A stretch of DNA of 64,000 nucleotides from Lyophyllum atratum (GCA_014905825.1 JACGCN010000002.1:3224001-3288000); one strand, 5' to 3'; counted from the first letter of the stretch, positions 25,520 through 38,513 are shown. Notes: a model not told the origin generated them from the letters alone. Numbers and translations: made by a program.

Positions 25520-27190
25520 GGCATCTCGAATCTGGCTGCGAGTGGACGGGGAGATGCGAGCTTGTAATTCAACTTGTTAACATGAACGCCTAGAATCTCG
25601 AATCTTGCGGTGGCCGACGGCGAGTTGCGAGATTTGGGGATTCTTTCATCGGTTTACGAGGTGTTACATCTGGACTTATCGGGAATGAACCGCAAGAGCG
25701 TGTGGCAACTCCGTCCTTCGTATCGATCGTCCTTGTTTGGGATGGTGGAGGAGAATTCGCGTTAAGGAGTAATTCTACCCACGGTATGGACTTGCCGGAG
25801 GAGGCGAGGAGATGCTGGACTTGCTGGTACGGTAATCTCGAATCTAGCTGCAAGTGAACGGGGAGCTGCGAACTCGTAATCCAAATGGTGAACACGAAGT
25901 CGAATCTTGCGGTGGCGACAACGAGATGCTGTGGAGATGGAAGACGTGGCGGAGACATCCGAATTATGAGGGGAGAACGTGCCTATCAGCGGTGCAATAC
26001 ACTGTCAGTGCGGGTAGGGAGGCTGCGAATATCATTTCTGAACGAGGCATTCGGAGAAGAGGCTTCAACCGAGAAATTAGGCGCCACTTTTCCTCTTAGT
26101 GGCGAGGAGGCTACGCCAAACGGCTGGCGATGGAGGCAGCCGGTTTGAGGGAAGGTATTGAACAGATTGAATGATTGCTGGTCGCACAGGCCCCGATGAC
26201 TTGGTCTTGATCGACGAGATCCTGCAACCCATATTATGAAGAGGCGCCGTAACGCAAATGGGCCAACGCACGTGGCTGGCATCTCGAACCTTGCGGTGGA
26301 CGGGCGGCGAGGATGCCAGGACGCGAGATGCAGAACTCAAATTGATAGGCTTGGAGGTTCTATCATCGGTCCACAAAGTCAATGACCGACATCGAGCGGC
26401 TGGAATCTCGAATCTTGGTGAACGACGGGCGAGATGCGAGATCACGGTGCACATGGAGTCAAATCGCTGCCAGTGCTTGATTGGTGGAGGTGGTAGTATC
26501 AGTTTACGCGTGTGTAACATCCAGACACCTGGAATGAACGAAGAACATGCAACTCCGCTCTATCGATCGGTGGGTGATCGTTGAGGACGGACAAAGAGAT
26601 AATGTGATACGTGGGCGTTAAAGAGTAATCGTACACCACACCCCATGGCGTGGACTTGAAACGGAGGTGTGCGAGGAGGGGAGGTTCGACCTGGCTGTGA
26701 GTAAGTGAACGGGGAGTTGCGAGACTAAAGGGGCGACATAGCTGGGTGTGGGGGTGGATTCTCGAATCTTGCGGTGAGGGCGAGCGTCGTGGCTTGAGGT
26801 GGGGGGTGGGATCCCACTCATCACTTTACAAAAGTCAATGACCGATACAGACGCCCGAGATCTCGAATCTTGCGCTGGCCAACGGCGAGAAGCGAGATGA
26901 GAACTCGCATCGCTGCTTGATTGGTGTGGGTTCCACTCTCGGTTGAAGCACCTCGTTACACCTTGACACATGGAATGAACGAAGATGGAGAAGAACACCA
27001 CGCAAGAAGGGAAGAGAAAAAAGAAAAAGAAGAAAGAAGAAAAGGAGCGATCGTGTAGCAACTCCAATTGGTCATTTTTGGGACGGGCACAGTCGAGGCA
27101 AAGAGATAATGTGATACATTGGCGTTAAAGCGTAATCGTACACCCACAGCGTGGCCTTGGAATGGAGGCGTGCGGGGAGGGGAGAGGCTG
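25520..27190. repeat. decayed long-unit tandem repeats
   Basis: The same short blocks recur in the same order about every 450-850 bases: TCTCGAATCTTGCGGTGG (25592, about 25900, 26283, 26403, 26757, 26868), GGAATGAACGAAG (25680 variant, 26531, 26972), GCAACTCC, AAAGAGATAATGTGATAC (26595, 27101), GGCGTTAAAG.GTAATCGTAC (25757 variant, 26613, 27121), then TGGAGGCGTGCG.GGAGG. Three diverged copies are visible, the last two most alike. A purine-only run (GAAGGGAAGAGAAAAAAG and following) sits inside copy three near 27010-27050. No ORF runs through. Confidence 0.6.
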
Positions 27191-27203
27191 GGCCTCGTAC
27201 GGA

Positions 27204-29532
27204 CTATAGGAAATAATCTGCTGGCGGGCGTTTCGCGGGTATAGATGTTACGTCCTGTGGAGGTTTTCATATTCAGCACATGTCCAGAGGGAGATGCAGA
27301 AGACAGCAGACATGATGAACGGGTCGCGGAGGGGATAATGTGAAGGAAGGAAGGAGGAAGGCGCCCAACAATAAAAAAAAGAGGGTGAAAGTTGACTCAC
27401 CAAAGGCGCGTGCTGAAAGACCTTGTAGTCTTGACTGAGATGTTCATCTAACTCGAGAATCGATGCAACGTTCCCGCACCTGTCCAAGTCCAAACACAAA
27501 ACAAAAGATGCCCGCTGTCAGATGAGATGGGCTCATAAACGATACAAACAAAACATGAGAAGAAAACGAAAAATTCCGGCGTCAAGGCCAGCTCATGTGA
27601 TAGCGGTAACAGCATTTTAGTCAATTCGTTTCACTCTGCGGCGCAGAAACGTGCTGATGGAACGAATCGCAGAATAAGCGAGGCTAACAAGTCCCAGGGC
27701 CTTTTCGTCGGGTCTTACTTCCCCCGAACGAAACGAAAGGAAACGAAATACATGCAACCACCATCATCGAAGAACCGACCAGAAACAGACAACCCAAATC
27801 CAAGAAACGAAATGAATAGAATCTGCGGAAGGCACAACCAAAGCCCACCAGCCAAATACGGAGTACACGCACCGGTAGCAATAATTGGGGGCGCTCCACA
27901 CCGTGACGATGGTCCGATCAAACATCAGCTTATACCCCTCCATAGCGAGCTGGTGAGCCCGCGCAATCAGATCGATAGCGTTGTGGTGTGCGAACGCTTT
28001 CGTGATGTCCGCGCCGAAGAGGAACCCCGCCCCGCGCGGGGAGAGGCCCCATCCTGCTATGTCTGTCGTGTTGTCGGGGAGCGAGATGTCAGGCGAGGAG
28101 ATGGGGGGCCCTAGAGCCGAAGAGGAGGACGCACCGTCTGGGTCGGACCATAGGAGATCGCACATGGGGCCATCGTGAGGCACCTCCTGTTTTCGGTCGA
28201 TAGCGCGAATCTAGACCCGCCCACGTCAGAAATTCCGGACGCTAAGACGTAAAAACGTAAAAACACAGGGGATCCCAAATAAAGAAACGCCGTGCAATAA
28301 CAGAAAACAAGAAGAAATAAGCGAGAAAAGATCGGGTGAAATGAATGACGGTGATCAAGCCACCAGCCGAAGCCTCAAACGAACGGACAAAGAAAATGCC
28401 CAAAAAAGCCCAAAAAATAGAAATAAAAATAGAAGAATTGAATACCTCGTCTAGAGTCTGCAAATTCGGACTCAACCCCCCATGCACGCAAAACACCCTC
28501 CCATCCACGATCGCGCCAAGCGCCAGGTAATCAAACACCTCGCAGCACCACCGCCACACATTCGAGCTCCCGTACTTCCTCTGGCACTCGTCGTAGAACC
28601 CGTACACCTGCGTGATCTGGCGCGACTCGTGGTTCCCACGTATGAGCGTGATGCGTTCGGGGTACCGGACCTTGAGCGCGAGTAGTAGGAGGAAGGTCTC
28701 GACGCTGTAAAAGCCCCGATCAACAAAGTCGCCTGGGTGGGAGATTGTTTTTTAGTAAGGCGCTTGGATATGGGGAGAGGCGATTGAATTGAGTGTGGGG
28801 GCGCCGGGTGATATGATGGTGGTGGTGATGAGGGGATTTCTACGAGTTTTTCTGATAATTTTCATTACACACGTACCCATGAAGAGATAATTCGTCTCTG
28901 GACAGAACCCGCCAACCTTGAAGAGTTCCATCAAGTCAAAGAACTGGCCATGTATGTCGCCGCATATCTTCACGACACCACCACCACGGCCGCCGGGACA
29001 AGCGAATGATTCACCCACGCCGCACAGGAACGCGCGATAAGAATTGAGAAGATCCCATGGCCAGAGACGGATTCCACAACAAGGCAGATAACGGATAACA
29101 CACCGGAGCAACAAAAACAAGTCAGGAACAAAACAAGGAATAGTGCGTCAGCCTAACGCGTACCACACAGGGAGCGAGATGGGGATGGAGATGGGAGGGT
29201 ACGCACGGTGACAGGCGCATCGACGATATGCACATTCCCCTCCTCTATCAGGATTTCTCGCGCCTTGAGGCAGAGCCTCTTCACCTGCTCCTCCGATATC
29301 GGTTCGCAGCGCGTCAGCTGCTCGATCTGTCTTTACTTTCAAAGGCCCAGAGTGAGATGCGGTGGATGGTGGGTGGTGCGCGGGGAGCGGCGGTGGCGTG
29401 GCGTAGTGTACAGCGTAGCGTGATGTCGTAGAGTAGAGGCACGGGTGTTCGCAAAAGAAACAAAGCAGTGAGTCGTGAACGGTAGCCAAGCAAGAGATCG
29501 CACAGGTCTCACCTATCAAGATCGCTCGGCAT
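27204..29532 (-). CDS. pph3: serine/threonine protein phosphatase PP4 catalytic subunit
   Basis: Eight exons: 29513-29532, 29207-29330, 28877-28967, 28446-28732, 28135-28210, 27873-28062, 27401-27479, 27204-27254; 918 bases, 305 aa, the normal family length. PPP-family metallophosphatase; PP4 acts in DNA-damage recovery and nutrient signalling with R2/R3 subunits. Metal and catalytic motifs are intact: GDIHG (51-55), GDFVDRG (78-84) and RGNHE (109-113), plus [12 protein letters not shown]. The C-terminus PPADYFL keeps the Tyr-Phe-Leu end that is carboxymethylated in PP2A/PP4/PP6. [17 protein letters not shown] and ILELDEHL favour PP4 over PP6. Introns are unusually long and varied for this window (72-393 bases). 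Intron 5 (28063-28134) is stop-free and a multiple of three, so retention would insert 24 residues after SDPD. Confidence 0.95.
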
Positions 29533-30255
29533 TCCCTCTTTCCGCGTTCACCTCTTTCACGTGTAAGCTATGTTGGATATAAGGCCCTGTAAGTCGCAAC
29601 GGGCGTAGATTGCGCAGGAGGAGCAGGAGGAGCAGGAGCAGAGCAAAGCCGCCGGTGGGTGTCCGAGTCCGAGTCCGTGAAAGATTCTCCCAAGTCCCGA
29701 TTTGGCATTGTCCCGCCGATCGTCGTCCGAGTCATCATCACATGCATACGACAAATTCATGATCAAAGACAAAAATTCCTGGCCCCAGTAGACTTTTGTC
29801 AAGCAGCTATTCAGCTGAGGGCGCGAGTGCGCAGTCATTTCTGCCAAGATAGCCGCCATCGAAAATGAGAGTGGTATAAATCCGTGGTTAGTGTTATTGC
29901 ACATGTAGCATTACAACGAGTCTTGTGGGGGTAACGTGAGGAGCCTAAGTAAGTAAGTAAAAGAGGCACCAGTAAATAATGTGTAGTAGCAGTACGTATG
30001 TGGCATGCGAGGTATGTATAGGGGGGGTTGTAGTAGAGCAAACATGGACGAGGCAGGCTTGGATGGTGGGAATACACAATACAGCAGCGACAGGGCGATG
30101 GAGAGGAAGCCAGGAGACAGAGATAGAGAAAGAGAGAGGAAAAGAGATGGTGTTCAAAGCAGTAGGGAAAACGCAAAACGACCAGACACATTACATCCGC
30201 ATCCACATCTATTCACAAGGCAGGGGGAGTCAGTCGCACCCCACCCCACCGAAAC
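29533..30255. other. upstream region of the PP4 gene and 3' flank of the C2H2 gene
   Basis: Both neighbours read leftward, so this stretch holds the PP4 promoter and the 3' untranslated region of the C2H2 gene. It contains short purine runs (AGGAGGAGCAGGAGGAGC near 29610) and no ORF I believe. Confidence 0.45.
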
Positions 30256-30408
30256 TCACTGAACCAAAGCTCCCACACCCTTCCTTATCCCACCCTCCGC
30301 CTTCCAGGCCCCGTGTCCCAACGCCGCGATCGCCTGATGGTGGTACCCAAATTCCCCCGACATCCCATGGCCTTGCGTATGCCCGTGGCCATGCCCATGG
30401 TGCAAATA

Positions 30409-30441
<33 letters not shown>

Positions 30442-31874
30442 CTGCTGTCGCTCGTCCCGCCTCAGATACCGCTGCTCCTGAATCGGCGCTAGCGTAGGCG
30501 GCGGCGACTCATAGCGCCCTACGCCATACCCGCCGCCATGCGAGTGCGAGTACGACCCATGGTGTCCCTGTCCCTGCCCCTGCTCCGAGATCATCCCATT
30601 CCCGTGATGGTGCTGGTGATGCTGGTACGCGTGCCCATCGTCCTGGTAGACGTACGCCGCCGGCGTCGGCGGGCCCGAGGCGGAGTGGGAGGAGCCGGGG
30701 GATCCGGGGTCGGACTGATTTTGTTGCTGCTGCTGCTGCTGCTGCTGGGAGTACGTGTGCGGGTGGGAAATGTGGGAGATGGAGTGCCGGGAGGAGGGCG
30801 TGGGGTGCGGGCTGTGTTCGTGCTGCCCCCCCGAGGACGAAGTGTTGATGTGCGGGAGGGAGGAGTGCGTGTTGTAGCTGTTGTTGTTGTTCGTGTTCGA
30901 GGTGGAGTAGGAGGTGTGCGAGACGGGGGTGGTGTGCACGTAGGTGAACCCCGCGCCCTGCGACTGCTCCTGGTACGTCGTCGTGCCGCTTCTATACGAA
31001 TACGACTGCGAGCCCTGCGTCGGCACCTGCTGTTGCGAGTTCAGCGACACCAGATGGTGGTTCCCGTTGGGCGGGTACGACGCCTCTGGCGAGGACGAGG
31101 AGCGGCTTGAGCTGCTGGAGGGTAGGTGGGCGGTGGCAGGGAGTGTCGCGTGTGCCAGAGGCGGTGGCGAGTCTGGTGGCGTCGAGTGGTGGCTGTATAC
31201 CCGTGCGGGCTCTAGCGCAGGGGGCGCAGACAATGGGGGAGACGAAGACTCCGTTGCTGCTGCTGCTGCTGCCACCGCCGCCGCTGCAGACGCGGCTGAG
31301 CCCCGCTTGCCAGCAGAGTTGTTCATGGCGCGCGATATCGCCGACCGCGTCGAGCTGCGTCGCGAACCCGGTGATAGATGGATCCGGTAGCTGCAGAGGG
31401 TAACGAGGTCAACCGAATATCACCAAAAAAAATTATGTGAAGACAGAGCTTCGATCAAAAAAGAAATTAAGAAGAGAAAAAAAATGCGATGCGCGTTCTC
31501 TGCTCGTCCCCTCCACGGAATTATTTGGAGAGGAAGACTCACTGCTGCTGCAAGTTATCCTGTCGCGAACACCGTGTCTCGCAGCCCGGGAACGGGCACT
31601 TGTGATTTCTCTCGCCGGTGTGGACGCGCGAATGGCGTGCGAGATGGCCGCTGGTGCTGAAGGGGCGGTCGCATATCGAGCACACATGTTTTTTCTTCTG
31701 TGCGGGGCCTGAAGACTGAGACGGGGTGGAGGAGTGCTGAGAGGCGGGCGAGAGCTGTGGTGAGGTCTCGCCGTCGTCGTCCTGGTGATACGACGAGGAC
31801 GAGTGTGAGGGGCTGTAAGGGGGCCCGCCGTAGAAATTTGCAGCCAGGGGCTTGAGGTGTTCGGCGCGGGGCAT
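30256..31874 (-). CDS. C2H2 transcription factor, Nrg1-like fingers, Gln/His-rich
   Basis: Two exons, 31543-31874 and 30256-31390, with a 152-base intron (GTGAGT...TCTGCAG) that splits the last His region of finger 2; 488 aa. The fingers are at residues 65-85 (Cys 65, Cys 68, His 81, His 85; KHVCSICDRPFSTSGHLARH) and 93-115 (Cys 93, Cys 98, His 111, His 115), linked by TGERNHK. This pair resembles ascomycete Nrg1-type repressors and the fruiting-related C2H2 factors of mushrooms; orthology to either is not established. The remaining 370 residues are low-complexity: poly-Ala near residue 135, Ser/Pro tracts, two poly-Gln runs and His/Gly repeats. ATG 31874 was chosen; ATGs further upstream lack a usable splice path. 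Confidence 0.88.
30409..30448 (-). repeat. CAG/CTG microsatellite coding poly-Gln
   Basis: About 13 CAG/CAA codons in the minus-strand C2H2 reading frame. A second, shorter run (9 codons) lies at 30721-30747. Mixed CAA codons suggest moderate stability; length variation between strains would be expected. Confidence 0.8.
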
Positions 31875-34800
31875 GGTGATAATTGAGGGTTGGGGAAGGG
31901 ATTGGTAGAAAATAGGCGCGGTTATGAGGGGCGAGTGCTTGTTTGTCTTGGCTGTACGTAACCTGTCCATGTGAACCACGGCTGAGTTTAGACTTCGCCA
32001 TCTTCCCGGGTCTCTCTCCGCCTAATCCAGCGCAAATCCGTGTCTCTCGAAGTCCCCCCATTTCTCAACAAATCATAGCCCATCCCCCCCATCCCCTTCT
32101 CCCAAATCCCCATCCCAGGCACACCTACTACACGTAAAAAACATTCATTTCCTCCTATCACGTCCCCTGTCCAAAACGCCTGCAGAATAACAAACGGCCA
32201 CGATCCGCTTTAGGCCCATTTCGATTGAAACCAAGATCTCCGATTGCCCTCTCACCCATCTTCCCCCTCCCCATCCAGCCCCAAAGTGCGCCTTGCGGCG
32301 GCTGGCCCATCAACTCCGATCAGCACTATTGACGGTTATGGGCGCTCTTGCCTCTTCGATCCTACACCATTTCAAGTGTGTTGTTTGATCTGCCTCCTTG
32401 CTAGTACTCATTTGGCCGCTCTCCTCCTCCCCCCCTCACGCCGTACACACGGAGCCGCTGTCAGGACAAGCATCTGATATCATATCCCGTTTCCAGCCTC
32501 TTTTTGTATGTAAAGCGAGCGAGCGCGCGTGCGGGGCAGAGCTTGCACTTTGGGAGCTTAGCCTTGGAGCTCGCTCCCCTCCGGATCCCCTCCGAATTCT
32601 GCGGGCCTTGCATCCGAATCCCATAACATGTCGCTTCGTTGTCAGGAGATCAAACCCAACGGTGACGAAACGCTGATAGAGTCGCAGAAAAAAAAATGAT
32701 GGGCCAGTTGTACACTTGGACGCATCTTCGATCAAAATACCGATGACTGTGCGTATGTAGGAGCGTTTTTGATTGCCATGGACGGAGGCATCTCCATCCC
32801 CGGGGAGACCTCACTTCGTATGCATGTTGTGATCAATAATAATTTAGTTCTTTTTATGAAAGAAAGGAATCCACGGAGGTCAAGGACTCTATAGGCCCAC
32901 AGGCAATGTACGAATAAATGTAACGTTCATTAGAACACGACACGAGATGACGAACAGTCGTGGTCGTGCTTGTTCCGACTCGGAGCCTCTCACTCTCACG
33001 CAACCGATGATATCTGCAAAAGGCCATAATTGCCGCCTACCCGCCCCTGCCTTGCCAACCGGCCAACCAAAGTGCGGGGTACCTCCTGCCCTATCCACTC
33101 TGACATCGCAAGGCACGAAGCTCAAGCCGACGGGCGTTGCCGATATCATATTTGCCGGCTCTCTCTTTCTCTGAGGAAAGCGAAACGGAAAGCGAAACGT
33201 GATCGTATGTGATGCGAAGAAGGACGGGATGGGTATTCGAGAATCGGTTGGTTGTCCTGACTCCTGGGGGGCCTGTGCATAGGGCTATGCCCAAGACGAC
33301 AGATAAAGAACGACCGCTATGTAGTCGCACAACTTCCGTAGAAACTCGTGCCACCGTACCATAGAAGACGAAGAACATATGTACCACACCCTTCCATTCC
33401 GTCCTTCCTCAATTCAATTCATTTCTGCGAACAGAAGAAGAACCCAGCCGCGCAAGCAATAAAAAAATCAATTCACGATTCGCGTAAGCCACGGCGACAC
33501 ACGACGCCGCTTTGTTGACGTTGTAGGAAACGTGTTGCGCTGATGGGGTGGGCAAGGCAAGGTTAGGCTAGGCTTCTCCGGTGCGAGCTCCGCACTGCAA
33601 CGTTCTCAGCAGCCACGGTCGGTACTTGGGTAGCGCCTATCAACGTACTTACTACCATAAATCATTGTAGAAGTTACTTCGAGCTCGCTTTGAGCGGGTG
33701 GAACGGGGACCTAGTGTGGTGATTTTGACAGGCGTGAGGATGGCAGCAGCCACTGTATACCTATTCCTAATATAATGATAACGGGGCCTTGAGCACGCAG
33801 GTCACGCATCGCCGACCACTTGAAGTACGGACGTACAATGTCCGGCATGACTCCAGACGCAATGACAAGGAAACGCTGCAAGGGTCGGCGACGTCTCTCG
33901 GATTTCGTTCGAGGGCGAGCAGCGCTGTCCCCGGAGGCGCAAATGGCGCAGCTCATGATCAGATCCAACTTCATAACACAGACATACCCGCAATCGCAGG
34001 GCATCAATGAATCCTTGAACCCTGGGAGGGGGCGCGGTGGCAGAACCAAACCCTGAGCCCTCGAGCCCCTCCAGGACCCCCAACAGGTGGCTGTGTCCGA
34101 TCAAACCCAAGAACCCACCAGGCAGGTCACACCACCCACCTCACCTCACCCCCGCCCCTCTAAGTCTGAGATCTGACCGTCATTCACCCACGCACGCAGC
34201 CCTGGAGGGATATCTCAGGACCCGCAAGCCGACGGTAAGTTTTTGATTTTGATGCAGGGTACGCGGAGGCTGATTCAGATGTTGCAGGTTGGTGACATGT
34301 CGACATGATGGCGGGTGTCCGGAGTCAGTCAGCATCGTGATCGTTGTTGGTAAGTGCTGTCTGCGATGGCTGCTAACAGGTAGTTGTTACTTGTGCGCTG
34401 GAATGGCAGGGGGGTGCTTGGTCGAAATGTGAAATATGTGCCTCGTGAATTCCGCCGTGGTCGACAACTTACAAGTCAGTTTTCACCGCAGTAAGTACCA
34501 GTCTCTGACGTGATGCCCATCGAACAAGTGGTATACTTGTGGTCGTCCAACCACCCATCTTCCTTCACCTCCGGGAACTTCGGGGGGTGTGGGGTCCAAA
34601 GCTCCCGCAGGGTTTAATCCCCACCGCCGGCGAGGCCTACAAGGCAGTTGTCCCCCAAGTCGCTGCCGATCTTCTTCTCAACGTCTCGACAACCAAACGC
34701 CCCCCAGCCCCGGCTTTTTCCCGATTCTGTCAACACCTCCCCATTCAATCCATTACGACACCGGGACATGCGGGAACGATGTCGAGATGGGGCCTCATGG

Positions 34801-37473
34801 GAATCAGAGCAGAGTTGCATTGTACATGTGCCGGCGGTCGAGTCAGGGTAATCGCGGTTCTGTCTATCTATCGGAGGGGAGATTAGAGGGCTGTAGGGAA
34901 TCTATGTACGTACGTCCTCCATATGTCTGTCTGTTGTAGAGATGGATTGATGTGCAACCGTCGGCCGATTCTTGCGGGTTTTCGGGGAGGTGCGAATCGA
35001 GCGTGGTCCATAAGGAAGGCTTGTGGCGAGAGATAGCACTTGCTGCGAGGTTGGGCCACCAGAGAGGGATCAGCCTTCATCGAGAACCGCGACCACCTCT
35101 CAAACACTGGACTGTCGATGCTCTGAACGAGCCGCCATACATAGTCCCGCACCATTGGTTGCCGCAGTTGCCCAGTAACACCTTGACTCCCAGGCGGACA
35201 ACTCGTCGTAACTCCCTCGATCAAAATTCCGCAAAACGATAGACTTCGGCAAGACCTCGATATATTTCCCAGTCCAACCCGGTACGAATGGGCCGCAGGC
35301 GATAATCTCCGCAACACGGAGCGTTTGTCTTGTTTCCAATTCAACGATCATTGCAGCGGCGAAAGAGGTGTAGAGCCGATCGTTATCCATGCACGAATCA
35401 ATTGCGAAGATGTCGAAAGTGGCGGTATTGATTAGTTGTCGCAGTAGCTGTGCGGATTGAATGAATGTACAAGTGATAGAGCGATGCGGAAACGAATCCG
35501 CGTGTCCAAAAGACTGATCTAAACAAGATAATGGAAGGGCTGGTCGGAGGTTTTGATAGATCAGGAGATCAGAAACGTCGAGCTTGGGATTATAATGGGA
35601 TAACACACCGTCGGCATTGGGGAATTAGATGATCGTGATAACATGGAGCCAAGGGCCGCCGATCCTAGACCACGGGTCCGAGGCGCAGTGCGGCATTTCA
35701 AGCCAATCTGTTCGTCCGCAGATATTGAGACCTATAATGAAATGGATATAAGCACGCTGAGCATCCATTTACGGGTGGGCATAGACCAAAGAACGTACCG
35801 ACTAACGAGACGAGGCGTCCGCAAGAGAGCGATGGCCTGCTTCAACCAAAGCCCAGCGGGCGCCGACCAGAGATGCGATCGTCGAGCGTCAATCAGCTTG
35901 GTGCGTGGGATAAGTGTTGAGCAGGGCGGGAGACGACAATAAACCCTTCTTGATGAGCGCCGACAGACTCGGCAGCTGTCCAGAATACAAAGATTAAGAA
36001 CACCGGGGATGACCGGCTGATCAGCATCATTGATATCTATGCTAAGTACCTGATAGGCAGAATCATTGCCACCGCAAAGCTGCCCTGTCCAATGGGGTGC
36101 GATGTAGCTGGGCAGCTTGACGTGCGTTCGACCAAAGGCAGGAAACGAAGGGATTGGGATGTTGTCGGACCCTGCGCTGTCGATGCTCGAGGTGACGGTC
36201 GCGATACCCAGTGCGACATGCCTTAGGTATCAAGCACAAGTTGGTCGAGTCGTGTGAATCCTGCAGTAAAGTTTTAGGAAGCCAAGAGATGCATGAGATA
36301 AGAGCACGAACTAAATCTCGAAAAAGACAGAACCTAACTGGTGGCAGGGGCAATGGGCCAATTCGCCGTCTTCATCAGATCTCGAGGACGATAATTTTAG
36401 CAGTGCCGCCTGCGAGGACTCCCTGCGCTCCTTCCCGTGCTCTTATTCCTCCTGAATGTCGACAAACGTACATGGAGGCATAAGGGCAAGCACAAGACAC
36501 TGTACGACGTTGCCCACCAGAGCTATCCAGCAAGGCCTGCTCCGTTGCATTGGGATCACGTCGCCAACTGGGTGCCTTTCCGCTGCAACTGCGACTTGTG
36601 ATGAATGAGGCCCATCGCAACGTGATGGTTGTAGTAACGCGGACTTGGACCTGAAGGGACCTGAGCGCCAATGACGTTGTATGAACATTGTCAGCGGATT
36701 CCCTCCATGATAAAGTGGTTGAACCTGGCTAACGGCATGTAGTTCTTGTCAATGGTTGACAATTTGGCGAATATCGTCTAGAGCCTTCCTGGCATTTCGG
36801 CAAATGGCAGTCGACAGGTAGAATGCTCACAAGTTGATATGTCCCCATCCGAAATCGGACAGTCATTCTAGCCTTCGGTCAAGTGATCGCTGAGGTTCAG
36901 GTCCGGAAAGCAGGGCAACAAGTGGTGGCACCTGTGTGGCACTTTAACAAGATCTTAGGTAGAGACAAAGGTAGATAACGGCTTTGACATGGGTAGGTAA
37001 CGTAAAGAAATGAGCATACCACTGAATAGCGTGCTCCTCGTTCAAGGTGTCAACTCCGAGTTCTCATCACACGAGGAGCGACGTTCGCGGCGTTGGTGGT
37101 GCATTGGTATTCAAGAGGAGTCGGCACCGGATTGACAAAGGGTACCTCTGATGGCATTGGACCAGGATTAAAAGAGGGTCAACTCAGGTTGAACCTGCCA
37201 CGTTAAGTACCTGAGAGGGACTTCAGGGAAAGAATTTGGGGAAGGGTTGGGACTTTGGCCAATGGCTCCGGAAATGATTGTGGGCGGTCGACCCCGGGTT
37301 GACCTCAGAATTAAACAACGTTAAATATTGCCTTGAAAAATTCCGAGTGGCGAATCCCGGCGAATCAAGAAAGCAATCCATCTTAAGTTGGATCTCAAAT
37401 ATCGTCAAGGACCTGCGATTATACAGTTTCAACAAATATGCATGTTCGAACCACGCGTCAAGCCTACTGCCCG
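31875..37473. other. 5.6 kb without a recognisable gene
   Basis: The first 300 bases belong to the 5' flank of the C2H2 gene (C-rich). The rest contains short ORFs. The best is a minus-strand frame at 35100-35606 (168 codons, MLSHYNPKLDVSDLLIYQ...) with ordinary protein composition but no family I know. Near 37155-37310 a short near-palindrome (GTCAACTCAGGTTGAAC) recurs in altered form (CGACCCCGGGTTGACC). No RNA gene was found by looking for tRNA B-box sequences. Confidence 0.4.
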
Positions 37474-38513
37474 TCACTGCTCTACAGACTTCTTCATGCC
37501 CTTGACCAGCATAAACCTTTGGGCGACTGTTAGCTGCGGCACGGCCTCCTTGAAAAGCCTGTGTAGCTCGTCCTCAGGCCAGGTGGCAAGTGCAAAAAGC
37601 TTTTCGCTGGTCCCTAGATCCTGTTCAGTGAGCACGTCGATGATGCCACTCAGATTGTGCTCCAAGCTTGCTAAAAATTGATGCAGGTCAGGAAGCGGTG
37701 GTTGGATCTCCTGAAGCTCGGGCTCTGGCGACGATTCCAGATCAACCTTCGTAACGGGAACAATAAGCAGGTTTCGAAGCGAGAAATATGACATACGCAC
37801 GGTTATGGCGTGATGACGCGAAGGCCCAGCAGGCCTGAGCGCGTAGGGACGCGCTTGCTTCTAGTGTCTGCGATGAGTGTCTGTATCTCCAAGATCTTAC
37901 GGTGTCTCTTACCCTCCGGGATGCAGAACCTGGCGGACCTGGGTCTTTTGGTGTAATTCGGGTGAAGGATCCGGAAGCAGTGTGCTGGTCACTTGCAGGT
38001 CTTTCCGCGGTCTGAAAGAACGTCAGCAATTGAGTTGACCAAGGGAGACACGAGCCTGACGTACCTCGATGACAGCTACTGTAGCCGACGGACTTCTCTT
38101 CGTGCTATGGTCTCGTTTCACAATAGGCTCCTTGGTGTCTTCCTGACCTCAATGTGTCAGTGTACACGCATTGAAGAGTACGGGATGATGTAGCACCAAT
38201 TTCAAGGGCGGATACGCCTTCCGAAAATCGTCGTCAACGAAGTCCCAGTCATTGCCATCGTCGCGCGCTGAAGTATTGCTCGAAGACTTGCTAATGTTTG
38301 TAATTGTACTTGTACAGCATTGGACGCGTTTTGCAATGGCTATCCTGGATACACCATAACTTAGGAGTATCCGAATGATGGACCGTTCTTCACGCGTCAA
38401 AGGGGCTCGCTTCCGCCTTGAAAAAAGTAGTAGTTTGAGACGGAACAATGAAGAGACACTGTTTCCCGTCGTCAAACATACCTTGCAACAATATTCGAAG
38501 AGAGTTCGGCCAT
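37474..38513 (-). CDS. helix-turn-helix protein with conserved helical C-terminus
   Basis: Six exons: 38482-38513, 38197-38416, 38065-38142, 37913-38011, 37801-37860, 37474-37746; introns of 52-65 bases, all with usable GT...AG ends (first GTATGT...TTCAAG); 253 aa. Residues 14-50 (RAPLTREERSIIRILLSYGV, SRIAIAKRV) form a resolvase/Hin-like HTH of the kind found in transposase N-termini and in many small mushroom proteins. It is followed by the acidic motif DWDFVDDDFRKAYPP. A Ser/Pro/Lys linker leads to a C-terminal helical domain (LHQFLASLEHNLSGIIDVL..., LFALATWPEDELHRLF..., LTVAQRFMLVKGMKK) that looks SAM-like. I recall both halves together in Agaricomycete hypothetical proteins; domestication from a transposon is a reasonable guess. 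It is divergent from the next gene. Confidence 0.75.

Noticed and set aside
30409..30747. tandem repeats as a CRISPR-like array
   Set aside because: They are triplet microsatellites inside a eukaryotic coding frame, with no spacers.
30538..31390. long + strand ORFs of 148-190 codons
   Set aside because: They are antisense readings of the CAG- and GGC-rich C2H2 gene; composition (Val/Arg/Leu-rich) is typical of shadow frames.
35100..35606. 168-codon minus-strand ORF as a gene
   Set aside because: Reasonable composition but no recognised family, no upstream exon and no support beyond length; kept only as a note.
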